Source: Promicromonospora sp. MEB111 (GTDB lineage: Bacteria; Actinomycetota; Actinomycetes; Actinomycetales; Cellulomonadaceae). Taken from it: DNA of 64,000 bases. Of the stretch, positions 1-8,461 are shown piece after piece. The DNA lies in the NCBI RefSeq assembly GCF_030209445.1, contig NZ_JARVSD010000014.1, positions 1 through 64,000 on the forward strand, given 5' to 3'. Below the pieces are notes generated by a model. That model had not been told where the DNA came from, did not search any database, and was given only the letters and a program-made list of their open reading frames with translations. How positions within the stretch are numbered: position 1 is the stretch's first letter; every line of letters begins with the position of its first letter. A program made the translations under genes and the position numbers.

Positions 1-1
1 G

Positions 2-1099
2 GCCGCGGCCTCGTCCGAGGTCCCGCCCGCCCCGTCGGCACCGGCCGTACCGGCGCCCCCCGCCCCGCCCGGGCCGAGCGCCGCCGCTCCGTCGAGCTCC
101 CCGGTCTCCCGGGTGCGCCCGGGCGCGGAGTCCCGTCCGACGCCGAGCACCCCGCCGCGCCTCGCCGCGAGCCGGTCCTCCCTGGGCGGGGCGAGCACGC
201 CGGCCCGCGCCGAGGTCCCCGCCGAGCCGGCACCCGCTCCGGCACCCGCCCCGTCGGTGCGGCGCCGCTCGCGCACCGACCGGTTCGCGGCCTCCAGCCA
301 GCCGGACGAGCCGGCAGCGGGCTACCCGGCGTCCGGCCCGATGCCGTCCGCCGACGCGCCCTACGCGCCGCCGCCCGTGCCGCAGCCGGCCGAGGAGAAC
401 CTCTGGCAGCCCGCGCCGTACGACGAGGCGCCCGCCTACGCGGTCCCGGCCGAGCCCGAGACGCCGGACTTCGAGATCACCCGGCCCCGCTACGAGCGCG
501 AGCCCGCCTACCAGTCCGAGTCGTCCTTCGCGCCCGCGTCCGCCGCGCCCGCCTACGACTACTCCGCCGAGGCCTCCGGCTACGGCGACCAGGGCGGTTA
601 CGGCTACGGCGAGCAGCCCGGCTACCAGTCGCCCTACGCCGACGGCGCGGCCCCGGTCGTAGTGGAGCAGAGCCCGTGGGAGTCCGGCGGCTACCTCGCC
701 GGCCCGGACGACGGCTACGGGCAGACGTCGTTCGCCGCCGACCCGTACCCGTCGAGCGCCCCCGAGGCGCCGGCCCGTCCGGTGCCGCCGGGCGAGAGCA
801 TCCGGGCCAGCACCCCGATGCTGTTCGAGGAGGAGGACGACCCCGACCTGGAGGCGCTGGCCCGCAGCATCGGCACGCCCACCCGGATCGTGTGGTCGCG
901 TCCGCGGCGCAACCAGCACTTCGAGGCGATGCTCCTGCCGGACGGCGCCATCGAGCTGGCCAACGGCGCCCGGTACCGGCACCCGGACTCGGCCGCCACC
1001 GCGGCGTCGGGCTCGTACACCGCCGACGGCTGGAGCGTGTGGCGCATCGGCGACACCGGCCCCACCCTCGTGGAGGAGTTCTCCCGCCGGTTCGCCTGA
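2..1099 (+). CDS. Partial protein with disordered Pro/Ala/Tyr-rich region and C-terminal RAMA-like domain
   Basis: The frame is open from the first bases of the window, so the true start lies upstream and only the C-terminal part is seen. Residues up to about 270 are low complexity, rich in Pro, Ala, Glu and Tyr, with Gly-Tyr repeats, and look disordered. The last 80 or so residues form a compact block with the pattern LPDGAIELANG, a Tyr-Arg-His-Pro-Asp stretch, DGWSVWRI and a final EEFSRRFA. The dG...G..Y.sp..AA...g...nGW..W pattern resembles the RAMA domain, a small domain often found with restriction-modification proteins and thought to read modified DNA; this assignment is from memory of the family pattern. 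The following gene is convergent, 24 bp away. Function unknown. Confidence 0.6.
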   Translation, partial: AAASSEVPPAPSAPAVPAPPAPPGPSAAAPSSSPVSRVRPGAESRPTPSTPPRLAASRSSLGGASTPARAEVPAEPAPAPAPAPSVRRRSRTDRFAASSQPDEPAAGYPASGPMPSADAPYAPPPVPQPAEENLWQPAPYDEAPAYAVPAEPETPDFEITRPRYEREPAYQSESSFAPASAAPAYDYSAEASGYGDQGGYGYGEQPGYQSPYADGAAPVVVEQSPWESGGYLAGPDDGYGQTSFAADPYPSSAPEAPARPVPPGESIRASTPMLFEEEDDPDLEALARSIGTPTRIVWSRPRRNQHFEAMLLPDGAIELANGARYRHPDSAATAASGSYTADGWSVWRIGDTGPTLVEEFSRRFA

Positions 1100-1123
1100 C
1101 CGGGTGCCGGCCGGGGAGGCCGG

Positions 1124-2146
1124 TCAGCCCGAGGCACGCACCACGAGCTCGGGCACGAAGGTCGCCGACCCGCCCGTGGTCCCGCCGTCGAGCTCGGCGA
1201 GGAGCAGCCGCGCCATCGCGTCGGCCATGTCCTCGACGGGCTGGCGCACGGTGGTGAGCGGGGGATGGGCCTGTGCGGCGACGCTCGAGTCGTCGAACCC
1301 CACCACGGCGACGTCCCGGGGCACGTCCCGGCCGGCGGCACGCAGGGCGGTGGAGACGCCGTCCGCCATCAGGTCGTTCGCGGCGAAGACGCCGTCGACG
1401 TCGGGCCGGGCGGCCAGCAGCGCGCGGGCCGCGGCCTCGCCGCCCGGGCGCGTGAAGTCGGCGGGGACCACCTCGGGCTCGGGCAGCCCCGCGGCGCGCA
1501 CCCCGTCCAGGAACCCCCGCAGCCGGTCGTGCCCGAACGGCGCGTCGGCCGGCCCGGCGACCACCGCGAGCCGGGTGCGCCCGGACCCGGCGAGGTGCTC
1601 GGCGGCCAGCCGTCCGCCCGCGGCCTGGTCCAGGTCGACCCAGGCGACGTCCGGCACGGTGGTGCGGGTCGAGAGCACCAGCGGCACGGCGAGGCCCGCG
1701 AGCCGCGCGGGCAGCGGGTCGGCCGAGCTGGAGGTGATGAGCAGCACGCCGTCGACGTGCCCCTGCCGTACGTAGCGCACCACCTGGTCGTGGGCGGGCG
1801 GGTCGGCGGGGATGATCGCGAGGTGGATGTCGCGGGGCCGCAGCACCGCCTGCGCCCCGGCTGTCACGCGGCCCACGTACGGGTCGGTGAAGAGGCGTTC
1901 GAGGAACGGCAGCGGCGAGCGCTGCTCGGGCGGCTCCGACACGACGAGCGCGACGGAGCCCGTGCGGCGGGTCACGAGCGACCGGGCGGCGAGGTTCGGC
2001 ACGTAGCCGGTCTCGTCGATCGCCCGGCGCACCACCTCGACGATCCCGGGATCGACGCTGGCCACCCCGTTGATCACCCTAGACACGGTCGCGCGCGACA
2101 CCCCGGCGACGGAGGCCACGACCTCCAAGGTGGGACGGTTCGGCAC
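1124..2146 (-). CDS. LacI-family transcriptional regulator
   Basis: Sugar-responsive repressor of about 340 residues, the usual family length. The N-terminal helix-turn-helix is clear (VASVAGVSRATVSRVINGV), followed by the hinge region (GYVPNLAARSL) and a periplasmic-binding-protein-like effector domain. I start it at the GTG at 2146, which places the HTH at the N-terminus as in all LacI proteins; the frame is open 29 codons further upstream but those residues overlap the 2177-2239 hairpin. It sits beside and in the same direction as a GH16 glucanase, whose promoter carries a 28-bp perfect palindrome (3968-3995) centred on AGCGCT, the type of site LacI proteins bind. The likely role is local control of that glucanase by a glucan oligosaccharide; this is inference. 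Confidence 0.88.
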   Translation of the reverse strand: MPNRPTLEVVASVAGVSRATVSRVINGVASVDPGIVEVVRRAIDETGYVPNLAARSLVTRRTGSVALVVSEPPEQRSPLPFLERLFTDPYVGRVTAGAQAVLRPRDIHLAIIPADPPAHDQVVRYVRQGHVDGVLLITSSSADPLPARLAGLAVPLVLSTRTTVPDVAWVDLDQAAGGRLAAEHLAGSGRTRLAVVAGPADAPFGHDRLRGFLDGVRAAGLPEPEVVPADFTRPGGEAAARALLAARPDVDGVFAANDLMADGVSTALRAAGRDVPRDVAVVGFDDSSVAAQAHPPLTTVRQPVEDMADAMARLLLAELDGGTTGGSATFVPELVVRASG

Positions 2147-2176
2147 GAGCCCTTTATACCCCCACCCCGCCCAGGC

Positions 2177-2239
2177 CGTTGAGTGCTGGGTTCTCGCCCT
2201 TTTTCGTGTGCCAGAAGGGCGAAAACCCAGCACTCAACG
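2177..2239. repeat. 25-bp inverted repeat, dispersed hairpin family copy 1
   Basis: Arms 2177-2201 and 2215-2239 pair with one mismatch around a 13-nt loop. It lies between the 3' end of the glucanase gene and the start of lacI, so it may terminate glucanase transcription. The arms begin CGTTGAGTGCTGG and end TTCGCCCTT and closely match the hairpin at 40871-40931: comparing the distal arms, 23 of 25 bases are the same. It is therefore a repeat and not just a local terminator. Confidence 0.85.
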
Positions 2240-2246
2240 AGGGTGG

Positions 2247-3929
2247 TTACTGGTAGACGCGGACGTAGTCGACCAGCATGCGGGACGGGAACGGCGTGGA
2301 CGCGTCCGGCGGGCCCGGCCAGTCACCGCCGACCGCGAGGTTGAGGATCAGGTAGAACTCGTGGTCGTAGACCCACGGCCCGCGGGTGGACTCCACGGTG
2401 TCCTTGTCGGCGTAGAAGACGTCGCGGCCGTCGAGCGAGAACTGGATGCCCTCGCTGTCCCACTCGGCGGCCCAGGTGTGGAAGCCGTCCGAGATCTTCG
2501 AGCCGTCGGGCAGCGTGTACGCCCCGCCGTAGCCGCCCCCGCCGTTGTACGCCGGGGCGTGCAGGGTGGAGTGGGCCTGGGTCGGGTTCTGCCCGATGAA
2601 CTCCATGATGTCGATCTCCCCGTTGTACGGCCACGGCCGGCCGTCCAGGAAGTCGGAGCCCATCATCCAGAACGCGGGCCACAGGCCGCGGCCCTCGGGC
2701 ACCTTGACGCGGGCCTCGAACCGGCCGTACTGGGCGTGGAACTTGTTGGACGTGTTCATGCGGTGCGACGTGTACTGCCGCCCGTCGCGGTCCTCCCGCC
2801 GGGCCTCCAGCACGAAGTTGCCCTGGCCGTCCTGGAACCCGTTGCCGCTCGGGGTGTAGACCTGCTGCTCGTTGTTCTGCGGCAGGCCGGCGTCGATGGT
2901 CCACCTCGAGCCGTCGGCGGGTGTGCCGGCCGCGCCGTTGAACTCGTCGCTCCACACCAGGTCGAGGTCGTCGAAGTTGGGGTCGGCGGGCTCGGCCGGG
3001 GGAGCGGTGGGCGCGCCGCCCGTGCCGTAGACCTGGAACTCCCACAGCGAGTAGCCGTAGGGGCCGCTCCGGTCGCGCAGGTGCACGCGCACGTGCCGGC
3101 CGTCGGCGTCGAGCGGGATGGTCTGCTTGAAGCCGGTGCCGCCCGTGGTGGTGTGCACGGTGCGCCACGTGGTGCCGTTGTCGGACACCTCGATGTCGAA
3201 GGTCGTCGCGAACGCCGGGTCCCACTGCAGCACGACGCTGCTGACGTGCGCGGCGGCGCCGAGGTCGACGGCGATCCAGCCCTCGTCGACCCAGCCCGTG
3301 TCGGGGCTGACGGCCCAGCGGCTGGCCGGGTCGAGGTCGAAGGCCTTGTCGGGGGAGCAGAGCCAGCAGTTGCCGTCGTTCTGCGAGCTGGAGGCGCTGC
3401 CCTGCTTGCCGTAGGAGAGGAGCGAGGTGTCGGAGGGCACGTCGCCCCCGGTGCCGAACACCTGCAGCTCCCAGAGGGAGACGCCCCACTGGGTGGCGCG
3501 CTGGGTGACCCAGAGGCGCAGGTAGCGGCCGGTGCCGTCCACGTCGAGGTTCTGGTCGCCGCCGGTGCCGGTCGTGGTCGAGTACACGGTGGACCACGCC
3601 GCGCCGTCGGCGGAGGTCTCGACACGGAAGCCGGAGGCGTACGCCGCCTCCCAGTCGAGGACGACCCGGTCGATCGCCTGGACGGAGCCCAGGTCGACGC
3701 GGATCCACTGGTTGTCGGCGGCGGCGCTCGACCAGCGGGTGCCGGGGTCGCCGTCGACGGCGTTGGCGCCGGTGCTCCAGTCGAACTCGGTGCTGGACGT
3801 GGTGACCGGCCGGCCCTGCGAGAGCGGGTCGGCGGCGGCCGATGCGGTGGTGACCTGGGTGATCGCACCCAGGGCGAGGAGGGCCGCGGCGGTGGTCGCC
3901 GCCGCGAGCGTGCGGACGTGTCTGCGCAT
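2247..3929 (-). CDS. Secreted GH16 endo-beta-glucanase with two discoidin/F5-8C-type domains
   Basis: Predicted exported beta-1,3- or mixed-linkage glucanase of about 560 residues. Start chosen at the ATG at 3929, preceded by GAAGGAG about 8 nt upstream; a signal peptide follows (Arg-rich N-terminus, Ala/Leu core, cut near ASAAADP). Two discoidin-like (CBM32 or F5/8 type C) modules lie at roughly residues 38-160 and 170-303, each with the ...GxxW..vy.t..G...Q pattern. The GH16 catalytic domain fills about 325-560 and shows the family signature GEIDIMEF at 437-444, giving nucleophile Glu438, Asp440 and acid/base Glu443. The 28-bp palindrome 39 bp upstream and the adjacent LacI gene indicate inducible expression. 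Laminarinase is most likely; a GH16 galactanase cannot be excluded from motifs alone. Confidence 0.92.
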   Translation of the reverse strand: MRRHVRTLAAATTAAALLALGAITQVTTASAAADPLSQGRPVTTSSTEFDWSTGANAVDGDPGTRWSSAAADNQWIRVDLGSVQAIDRVVLDWEAAYASGFRVETSADGAAWSTVYSTTTGTGGDQNLDVDGTGRYLRLWVTQRATQWGVSLWELQVFGTGGDVPSDTSLLSYGKQGSASSSQNDGNCWLCSPDKAFDLDPASRWAVSPDTGWVDEGWIAVDLGAAAHVSSVVLQWDPAFATTFDIEVSDNGTTWRTVHTTTGGTGFKQTIPLDADGRHVRVHLRDRSGPYGYSLWEFQVYGTGGAPTAPPAEPADPNFDDLDLVWSDEFNGAAGTPADGSRWTIDAGLPQNNEQQVYTPSGNGFQDGQGNFVLEARREDRDGRQYTSHRMNTSNKFHAQYGRFEARVKVPEGRGLWPAFWMMGSDFLDGRPWPYNGEIDIMEFIGQNPTQAHSTLHAPAYNGGGGYGGAYTLPDGSKISDGFHTWAAEWDSEGIQFSLDGRDVFYADKDTVESTRGPWVYDHEFYLILNLAVGGDWPGPPDASTPFPSRMLVDYVRVYQ

Positions 3930-3967
3930 GTGACGTGCTCCTTCGAACGTCGGTCTGGCACGTTGAG

Positions 3968-3995
3968 CCATCTGAGAGAGCGCTCTCTCAGATGG
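3968..3995. promoter_or_regulatory. 28-bp perfect palindrome, probable LacI-family operator
   Basis: The two 14-nt halves (3968-3981, 3982-3995) are exact reverse complements, centred on AGCGCT with flanking GAGAGAGC/GCTCTCTC. It lies 39 bp upstream of the glucanase start codon. The centre resembles the GAGCGCTC core of CelR/LacI-type operators of actinobacteria. The adjacent lacI gene is the obvious candidate protein. Confidence 0.8.
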
Positions 3996-4064
3996 TCGCG
4001 GACATTCCGGACCCCGGTCAAGGCTTTCGGCGAACTTTGCTGACAGGTCTGTAAGCGAAGGAAC

Positions 4065-5024
4065 CTAGGGTCGGACGACGACCTTGCCGAACTGCTCGCC
4101 CTCGTTCAGCCGCGCCAGGCCCTCGGCGGCCTTCGCGAGCGGCACCGCGGCGTCGATCACCGGGCGCACACCGGTGCGGGCGCAGAACCGGGCGAGCGCG
4201 CCCAGGTCCTCCCGCGAGCCCATGGTGACGCCCTGCACCCGGATCTCCTGGAAGAAGATGCGCGTCAGCTCCGCCGGGGGAGCGTCGCCCGACGTCGCGC
4301 CGCAGACCAGCACCGAGCCGCCCGGCCGCACCGAGCGGATCGAGTGCGCCCACGTGGCCTGGCCCACCGACTCGAGCACCGCGTCGACGCGCGCCGGCAG
4401 CCGGGCGCCGGTCTCGACGGCGCCCGCCGCACCCAGCGAGATGGCCCGCTCCCGCTTCTCGGCGGAACGCGACGTCACCCAGACCTCCAGGCCGGCCGCC
4501 GCGCCCAGCGTGACCGCCGCCGTCGCCAGACCGCCGCCCGCGCCCTGCACCAGCACGCGGTCGCCCGGCGTGAGGCCGCCCTGCGTGAACAGCATGGTGT
4601 AGGCGGTGAGCCACGCCGTCGGGAGGCACGCGGCCTCCTCGAACGACAGCTCGGCGGGCTTCGGCACCAGGTTCGCGGCCGGCACCGCCACCCGCTCGGC
4701 GAGGGTCCCGGGGTAGCGCTCCGAGAGCAGCGAGCGGGGTTCCCTCGGCCCGACGCCGTGGCCGTCGGCCCCGATGACGCCGTGCACGATCACCTCGGAC
4801 CCGTCCGGGGCCACGCCCGCGGCGTCGGTGCCCAGGATCATCGGCAGCTGCTGCTCCCGCAGGCCCACGCCGCGCAGCGACCACAGGTCGTGGTGGTTCA
4901 GGGACGCCGCCCGGACGTCCACGGTGGTCCAGTGCTCCGGGGTCTCGGGCTCGGGTCGCTCGCCCACCTCCAGGCCGTCGAGCGGGCTGTCGGGCGAGAA
5001 GCGGGTCACGTAGGCGGCAAGCAT
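4065..5024 (-). CDS. MDR-family zinc-type alcohol dehydrogenase / quinone oxidoreductase-like protein
   Basis: About 319 residues with the two-part medium-chain dehydrogenase layout: an N-terminal GroES-like domain (LNHHDLWSLRGV near 43-54, GTDAAGV near 65) and a nucleotide-binding Rossmann domain (VQGAGGGLATAAV near 159-171, GGSVLVCGATSG further on). It probably reduces a carbonyl or quinone using NAD(P)H. The catalytic-zinc Cys/His cluster of classical alcohol dehydrogenases is not obvious, which favours the quinone-reductase/enoyl-reductase-like branch. It follows the VOC gene on the same strand, with a hairpin between them. The substrate cannot be told from sequence. Confidence 0.8.
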   Translation of the reverse strand: MLAAYVTRFSPDSPLDGLEVGERPEPETPEHWTTVDVRAASLNHHDLWSLRGVGLREQQLPMILGTDAAGVAPDGSEVIVHGVIGADGHGVGPREPRSLLSERYPGTLAERVAVPAANLVPKPAELSFEEAACLPTAWLTAYTMLFTQGGLTPGDRVLVQGAGGGLATAAVTLGAAAGLEVWVTSRSAEKRERAISLGAAGAVETGARLPARVDAVLESVGQATWAHSIRSVRPGGSVLVCGATSGDAPPAELTRIFFQEIRVQGVTMGSREDLGALARFCARTGVRPVIDAAVPLAKAAEGLARLNEGEQFGKVVVRP

Positions 5025-5031
5025 CCGTTCA

Positions 5032-5065
5032 ACCTACCTGGCCCGCGACGGCGGACCAGGTAGGT
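5032..5065. terminator. Inverted repeat between VOC and MDR genes
   Basis: Arms ACCTACCTGG (5032-5041) and CCAGGTAGGT (5056-5065) are perfect, with a 14-nt loop. Outer CCGTTC/GAACGG segments (5026-5031 and 5072-5077) extend the symmetry. It lies just after the VOC gene on the minus strand and just before the MDR start, so it could terminate the first or form part of the 5' leader of the second. Confidence 0.55.
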
Positions 5066-5081
5066 GGGGACGAACGGAAGA

Positions 5082-5519
5082 TCACCTGGCGGACTGCTCC
5101 GTGCCGATGTCGAACATCCAGGAGATACCGAACTTGTCGGTGAGCGCCCCGTAGTAGTCGCCCCACGGGGCGAGCTCGAGCGGCTGGCCCGGGGTCGCGC
5201 CGTCGGACAGCTTCTCGTAGGCGTTCCTGATGTAGTCGTGGTCGTCCGGGCCGCCGGTCAGGGACACGGTGACGCCGCTGGTGGGGGCCACGTACTCCAT
5301 GAACGACGGCGTGTCCGCCGCCATGATCGTGAGGCCGCCCGGGGCATCGAGCTGGCCGTGCATGACGAGGTCCTTGTCCTCGTCGGGGGTCGGCATCCCC
5401 TCCATCGGGGTGCCGCCGAAGGTGCTGACGTCGAGCTCGCCGCCGAGCACGGACTGGTAGAAGTCCAGGGCGTCCTTGGCCTCGGACTTGAAGCTGAGGT
5501 ACGGGTTGAGCTTTGCCAT
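5082..5519 (-). CDS. VOC-superfamily (PhnB/glyoxalase-like) protein
   Basis: Short protein of 145 residues. The N-terminus (MAKLNPYLSFKSEAKDALDFYQSVLGG, quoted here only as the opening pattern: LxPYLSF then FYQSVLGGEL) is typical of PhnB-like members of the vicinal-oxygen-chelate superfamily, as are PGGLTIMAAD and the C-terminal APWGDYYG...FGISWMF block. These small stand-alone proteins are often annotated as glyoxalase or antibiotic-resistance-like, but their substrates are mostly unknown. It is probably a cytoplasmic dimer. Nearby genes do not suggest a specific substrate. Confidence 0.82.
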   Translation of the reverse strand: MAKLNPYLSFKSEAKDALDFYQSVLGGELDVSTFGGTPMEGMPTPDEDKDLVMHGQLDAPGGLTIMAADTPSFMEYVAPTSGVTVSLTGGPDDHDYIRNAYEKLSDGATPGQPLELAPWGDYYGALTDKFGISWMFDIGTEQSAR

Positions 5520-5559
5520 ACGTCCACGCTAAGCCTGGGCCCGGCGGGGCGCGCGGCGG

Positions 5560-6846
5560 TTATCCGAGGAACTCGCTCACCATCGGGCCGATCTGGTCCG
5601 CCTCGACCAGGAACCCGTCGTGCCCCACGTCGCTCGTCACGATCCGCAGCGACTCGGCCTGCGGGATCCAGCGGGCCAGCCGCGCGGACTGGGCGGGCGG
5701 GAACAGCCGGTCGCTGTCCACCGCCACCACCAGCGTGCGCGCGGCGATCTGGCTCAGGGCGTTCTCGACGCCGCCGCGGTCGCGGCCCAGGTCGTGCGAA
5801 AGCATCGACTCGGTGAGCACGAGGTAGGAGTTGGCGTCGAACCGGCGCGCGAGCTTGTCGCCGTGGTGCTCCAGGTACGACTGCACGGCGAACCGGCCGC
5901 CCGCGAACGGGTCCTCGCCGCCCTGCGGCAGGCGGCCGAAGCGCTGGTCGAGCTCGTAGCCCGTGCGATACGTCGTGTGCGCGATCTGGCGGGCGATGCC
6001 CAGGCCGGTGTGCGGGCCGTCGTCGTCGGCCGCGTCGTAGTAGTCGCCGCCGCGGAAGCGCGGGTCCACGCGGATCGCGGCGAGCTGCGGGTGCGCCCAG
6101 GCGATCTGGTCCCCGCCGGTCTGGGCGGTGGTCGCGATCGCGGCGAGGTTGCGCACCTCGACGCCGGCCTCGGGCCCGAGCAGCGCCCACTCCAGCACGC
6201 GCAGCCCGCCCATGGACGCGCCGATGACGAGCTCCCAGGAGCGAATCCCGAGCTCGCGGGTCAGCGCGATCTCCACGGCCACCTGGTCGCGGGTCGTGAC
6301 GTAGGGGAAGCGGCCGCCCCAGGGGCGCCCGTCGTCCGCCGTCGACGACGGTCCGGTCGTGCCCTGACAGCCCCCGAGCGCGTTGGGCGCCACCACGAAG
6401 TAACGGTCGGTGTCGATGGGCCGGCCGGGGCCGACCATCTGGCCCCACCACCCGGCGGTCACGTGCCCCGCCCCGGCCTCGCCGGTGACGTGCGAGTCGC
6501 CCGTGAGGGCGTGCAGCACCAGCACGGCGTTCGAGCCGTCGGCGTTCAGCGTGCCCCAGGTCTCGTAGGCCACGCGGACGGCGGGCAGGCGGCCGCCGGC
6601 CTCCAGCTCGAACGCGCCGACGTCGGCGAACTGCCGGCGTCCCGGGTCGTCGCCCTCGCGCCACGCGCCGCTCGGGGGCACCGGAGGCTTGCTCCGGGCG
6701 CGCGAGGTCTCGACCGGTCCGGCCGGGCCGGGCGTGGCGACGTCGCCCCCGCCGTGCGTGTCCTGCGGCACGGAGAACGGGACGCTCGTGGTGCGGATGC
6801 TCGGGTCAAGGGCACCGTGAGCGGCCTTCGGGGTGGTGACGGCCAT
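5560..6846 (-). CDS. metX: Homoserine O-acetyltransferase
   Basis: Transfers an acetyl group from acetyl-CoA to L-homoserine, the activation step for methionine synthesis by direct sulfhydrylation. It is an alpha/beta-hydrolase fold protein of 428 residues. The nucleophile elbow GASMGG gives Ser211, SDRLFPP gives Asp379 and VGHDGF gives His409. The start at 6846 has a strong AGGAGG just upstream. The first 60 or so residues are a Pro/Gly-rich extension not seen in the typical 370-380-residue enzyme, so a later start is possible, but no better ribosome site was seen. It lies 77 bp after metY on the same strand and very likely forms one transcript with it. Confidence 0.95.
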   Translation of the reverse strand: MAVTTPKAAHGALDPSIRTTSVPFSVPQDTHGGGDVATPGPAGPVETSRARSKPPVPPSGAWREGDDPGRRQFADVGAFELEAGGRLPAVRVAYETWGTLNADGSNAVLVLHALTGDSHVTGEAGAGHVTAGWWGQMVGPGRPIDTDRYFVVAPNALGGCQGTTGPSSTADDGRPWGGRFPYVTTRDQVAVEIALTRELGIRSWELVIGASMGGLRVLEWALLGPEAGVEVRNLAAIATTAQTGGDQIAWAHPQLAAIRVDPRFRGGDYYDAADDDGPHTGLGIARQIAHTTYRTGYELDQRFGRLPQGGEDPFAGGRFAVQSYLEHHGDKLARRFDANSYLVLTESMLSHDLGRDRGGVENALSQIAARTLVVAVDSDRLFPPAQSARLARWIPQAESLRIVTSDVGHDGFLVEADQIGPMVSEFLG

Positions 6847-6923
6847 GGCTCCTCCTGCGGCTCGGGATGGTGGGCGGGCACCGGAGGGTTGTCCGGTGCC
6901 CGCCCCGGGGTACTGCGGGTGGA

Positions 6924-8261
6924 TCAGTCCGTCTCGCCGCCCAGGAGGTTCTTGGCGGCGGTGAAGCCGAGCTCCAGGTCGGCCAGGATGTCCTCCACGT
7001 TCTCCAGGCCCACCGCCAGGCGGACCAGGCCGGGCGTGACGCCGGACAGCGCCTGCTCGTCCGGCGTGAGCTGGGAGTGGGTGGTGGACGCGGGGTGGAT
7101 CACGAGCGAGCGGACGTCGCCGATGTTCGCCACGTTGGAGTGCAGCCGCAGGGCGGAGACGAACGCCTGGCCCGCCTCGGTGCCGCCGTCGAGCTCGAAG
7201 GCGAGCACCGCGCCGGCGCCCTGGGGGGCGTACTTCTGGGCGTTGCCGTACCAGGGCGAGCTCTCCAGGCCCGCGTAGTGGACGCCGCGGACGTCGTCCC
7301 GGGCCTCCAACCACCGGGCGACGTGCTGCGCGTTGGCGACGTGCCGCTCGATCCGCAGCGAGAGCGTCTCCAGGCCCTGGGCGAGCAGGAAGGCGTTGAA
7401 CGGCGAGATCGCCGCGCCGAGGTCGCGCAGGAGCTGGACCCGCGCCTTGAGCACGAACGCCAGGTTGGCGCCCAGGGCGCCGTCGACGCCGAGGTCGCGG
7501 GCGAACACCAGGCCGTTGTAGCTCGGGTCCGGCGTGTTGAAGCCGGGGAACCGCTCGGGGTCGGCCGCGAAGTCGAACCGGCCACCGTCGACGATCACGC
7601 CACCGATCGCGCTGCCGTGGCCGCCCAGGTACTTGGTCGCGGAGTGCACGATGATGTCGGCGCCGTGCTCGAACGGGCGGATGAGGTACGGCGTGGCCAC
7701 GGTGTTGTCCACGATCAGGGGGACGCCGGCCTCGTGCGCGGCCGCGGCCACGCCCTCGATGTCGAGCACGTCCGAGCGCGGGTTCGGGATGGTCTCGCCG
7801 AAGAACGCCTTGGTGTTGGGGCGGACGGCGGCGCGCCAGGCGTCGAGGTCGTGCGGGTCGTCCACGAACGTGGTCTCGATGCCGTACTTCGGGAGCGTGT
7901 GGTGCAGCAGGTTGTACGTGCCGCCGTAGAGGCTCGCGGACGCGACGATATGGTCGCCCGCCTGCGCGAGGTTGAGGATCGCGAGGGACTCCGCGGCCTG
8001 GCCGGAGGCCACCAGCAGGGCGCCGACGCCGCCCTCCAGGCTGGCGATCCGGTCCTCGACCACCTGCTGCGTGGGGTTGCCGATGCGGGTGTAGATCGGG
8101 CCGAGGTCCTTCAGGGCGAACCGGTCGGCGGCGACCCCGGCGTCGGGGAACACGAACGACGTGGTCTGGTAGATCGGCAGGGCGCGGGCGCCGGTCGTGG
8201 GGTCCGGCTCCTGGCCGGCGTGGATCTGGCGGGTCTCGAACGACCACTGGGGCTGAGTCAT
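6924..8261 (-). CDS. metY: O-acetylhomoserine sulfhydrylase (aminocarboxypropyltransferase)
   Basis: PLP enzyme of 445 residues that makes homocysteine from O-acetylhomoserine and sulfide, using the product of the neighbouring metX. The family signature is clear: RQIHAGQEPDPTTGA at the N-terminus, YTRIGNPT, and the PLP-binding SATKYLGGHG with Lys210. The start is set at 8261 because the conserved sequence begins there; the frame stays open far upstream into the NlpC/P60 gene on the other strand, but that extension is not coding. A 27-nt leaderless ORF ending in three Cys codons lies about 170 nt upstream on the same strand and is expected to control this operon according to cysteine supply. 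Confidence 0.95.
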   Translation of the reverse strand: MTQPQWSFETRQIHAGQEPDPTTGARALPIYQTTSFVFPDAGVAADRFALKDLGPIYTRIGNPTQQVVEDRIASLEGGVGALLVASGQAAESLAILNLAQAGDHIVASASLYGGTYNLLHHTLPKYGIETTFVDDPHDLDAWRAAVRPNTKAFFGETIPNPRSDVLDIEGVAAAAHEAGVPLIVDNTVATPYLIRPFEHGADIIVHSATKYLGGHGSAIGGVIVDGGRFDFAADPERFPGFNTPDPSYNGLVFARDLGVDGALGANLAFVLKARVQLLRDLGAAISPFNAFLLAQGLETLSLRIERHVANAQHVARWLEARDDVRGVHYAGLESSPWYGNAQKYAPQGAGAVLAFELDGGTEAGQAFVSALRLHSNVANIGDVRSLVIHPASTTHSQLTPDEQALSGVTPGLVRLAVGLENVEDILADLELGFTAAKNLLGGETD

Positions 8262-8428
8262 GGCTCTACCTGCTTCCTGTGCGAGGTGGCGTGCTTCTGG
8301 CTGAACTGACCGAGCTGTGCCGCGACATGCCCCGAGGGGCCTGCGCATCAGGGATGGTCCGCGGCGGGGTCGAGGGCGCGCACGCGGAGGTCGGCCGAGC
8401 GGCCGAGGGCAGGCGAACGTGCGCTGGA

Positions 8429-8455
8429 TCAGCAACAACACATTCGACGAGTCAT
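8429..8455 (-). CDS. Leaderless poly-cysteine upstream ORF (candidate cysteine attenuator) of metY
   Basis: Eight codons, Met-Thr-Arg-Arg-Met-Cys-Cys-Cys, then TGA. The ATG sits 6 nt after a TACGGT -10 element, so the transcript would begin at or next to the ATG. Three consecutive Cys codons directly before the stop, upstream of a sulfide-using methionine gene, match the poly-cysteine leaderless short ORFs described as cysteine-responsive attenuators in mycobacteria. By that model, ribosomes stall at the Cys codons when Cys-tRNA is low and free the downstream ribosome site. Seen: the ORF, codons and promoter. Inferred: the attenuation role. Confidence 0.75.
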   Translation of the reverse strand: MTRRMCCC

Positions 8456-8461
8456 GGTGTG

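Noticed and set aside
8262-8428. SAM riboswitch in the metY leader
   Set aside because: No arrangement of the conserved SAM-I, SAM-II or SAM-IV core could be recognised; the poly-Cys short ORF explains the leader better. A covariance-model scan would settle it.
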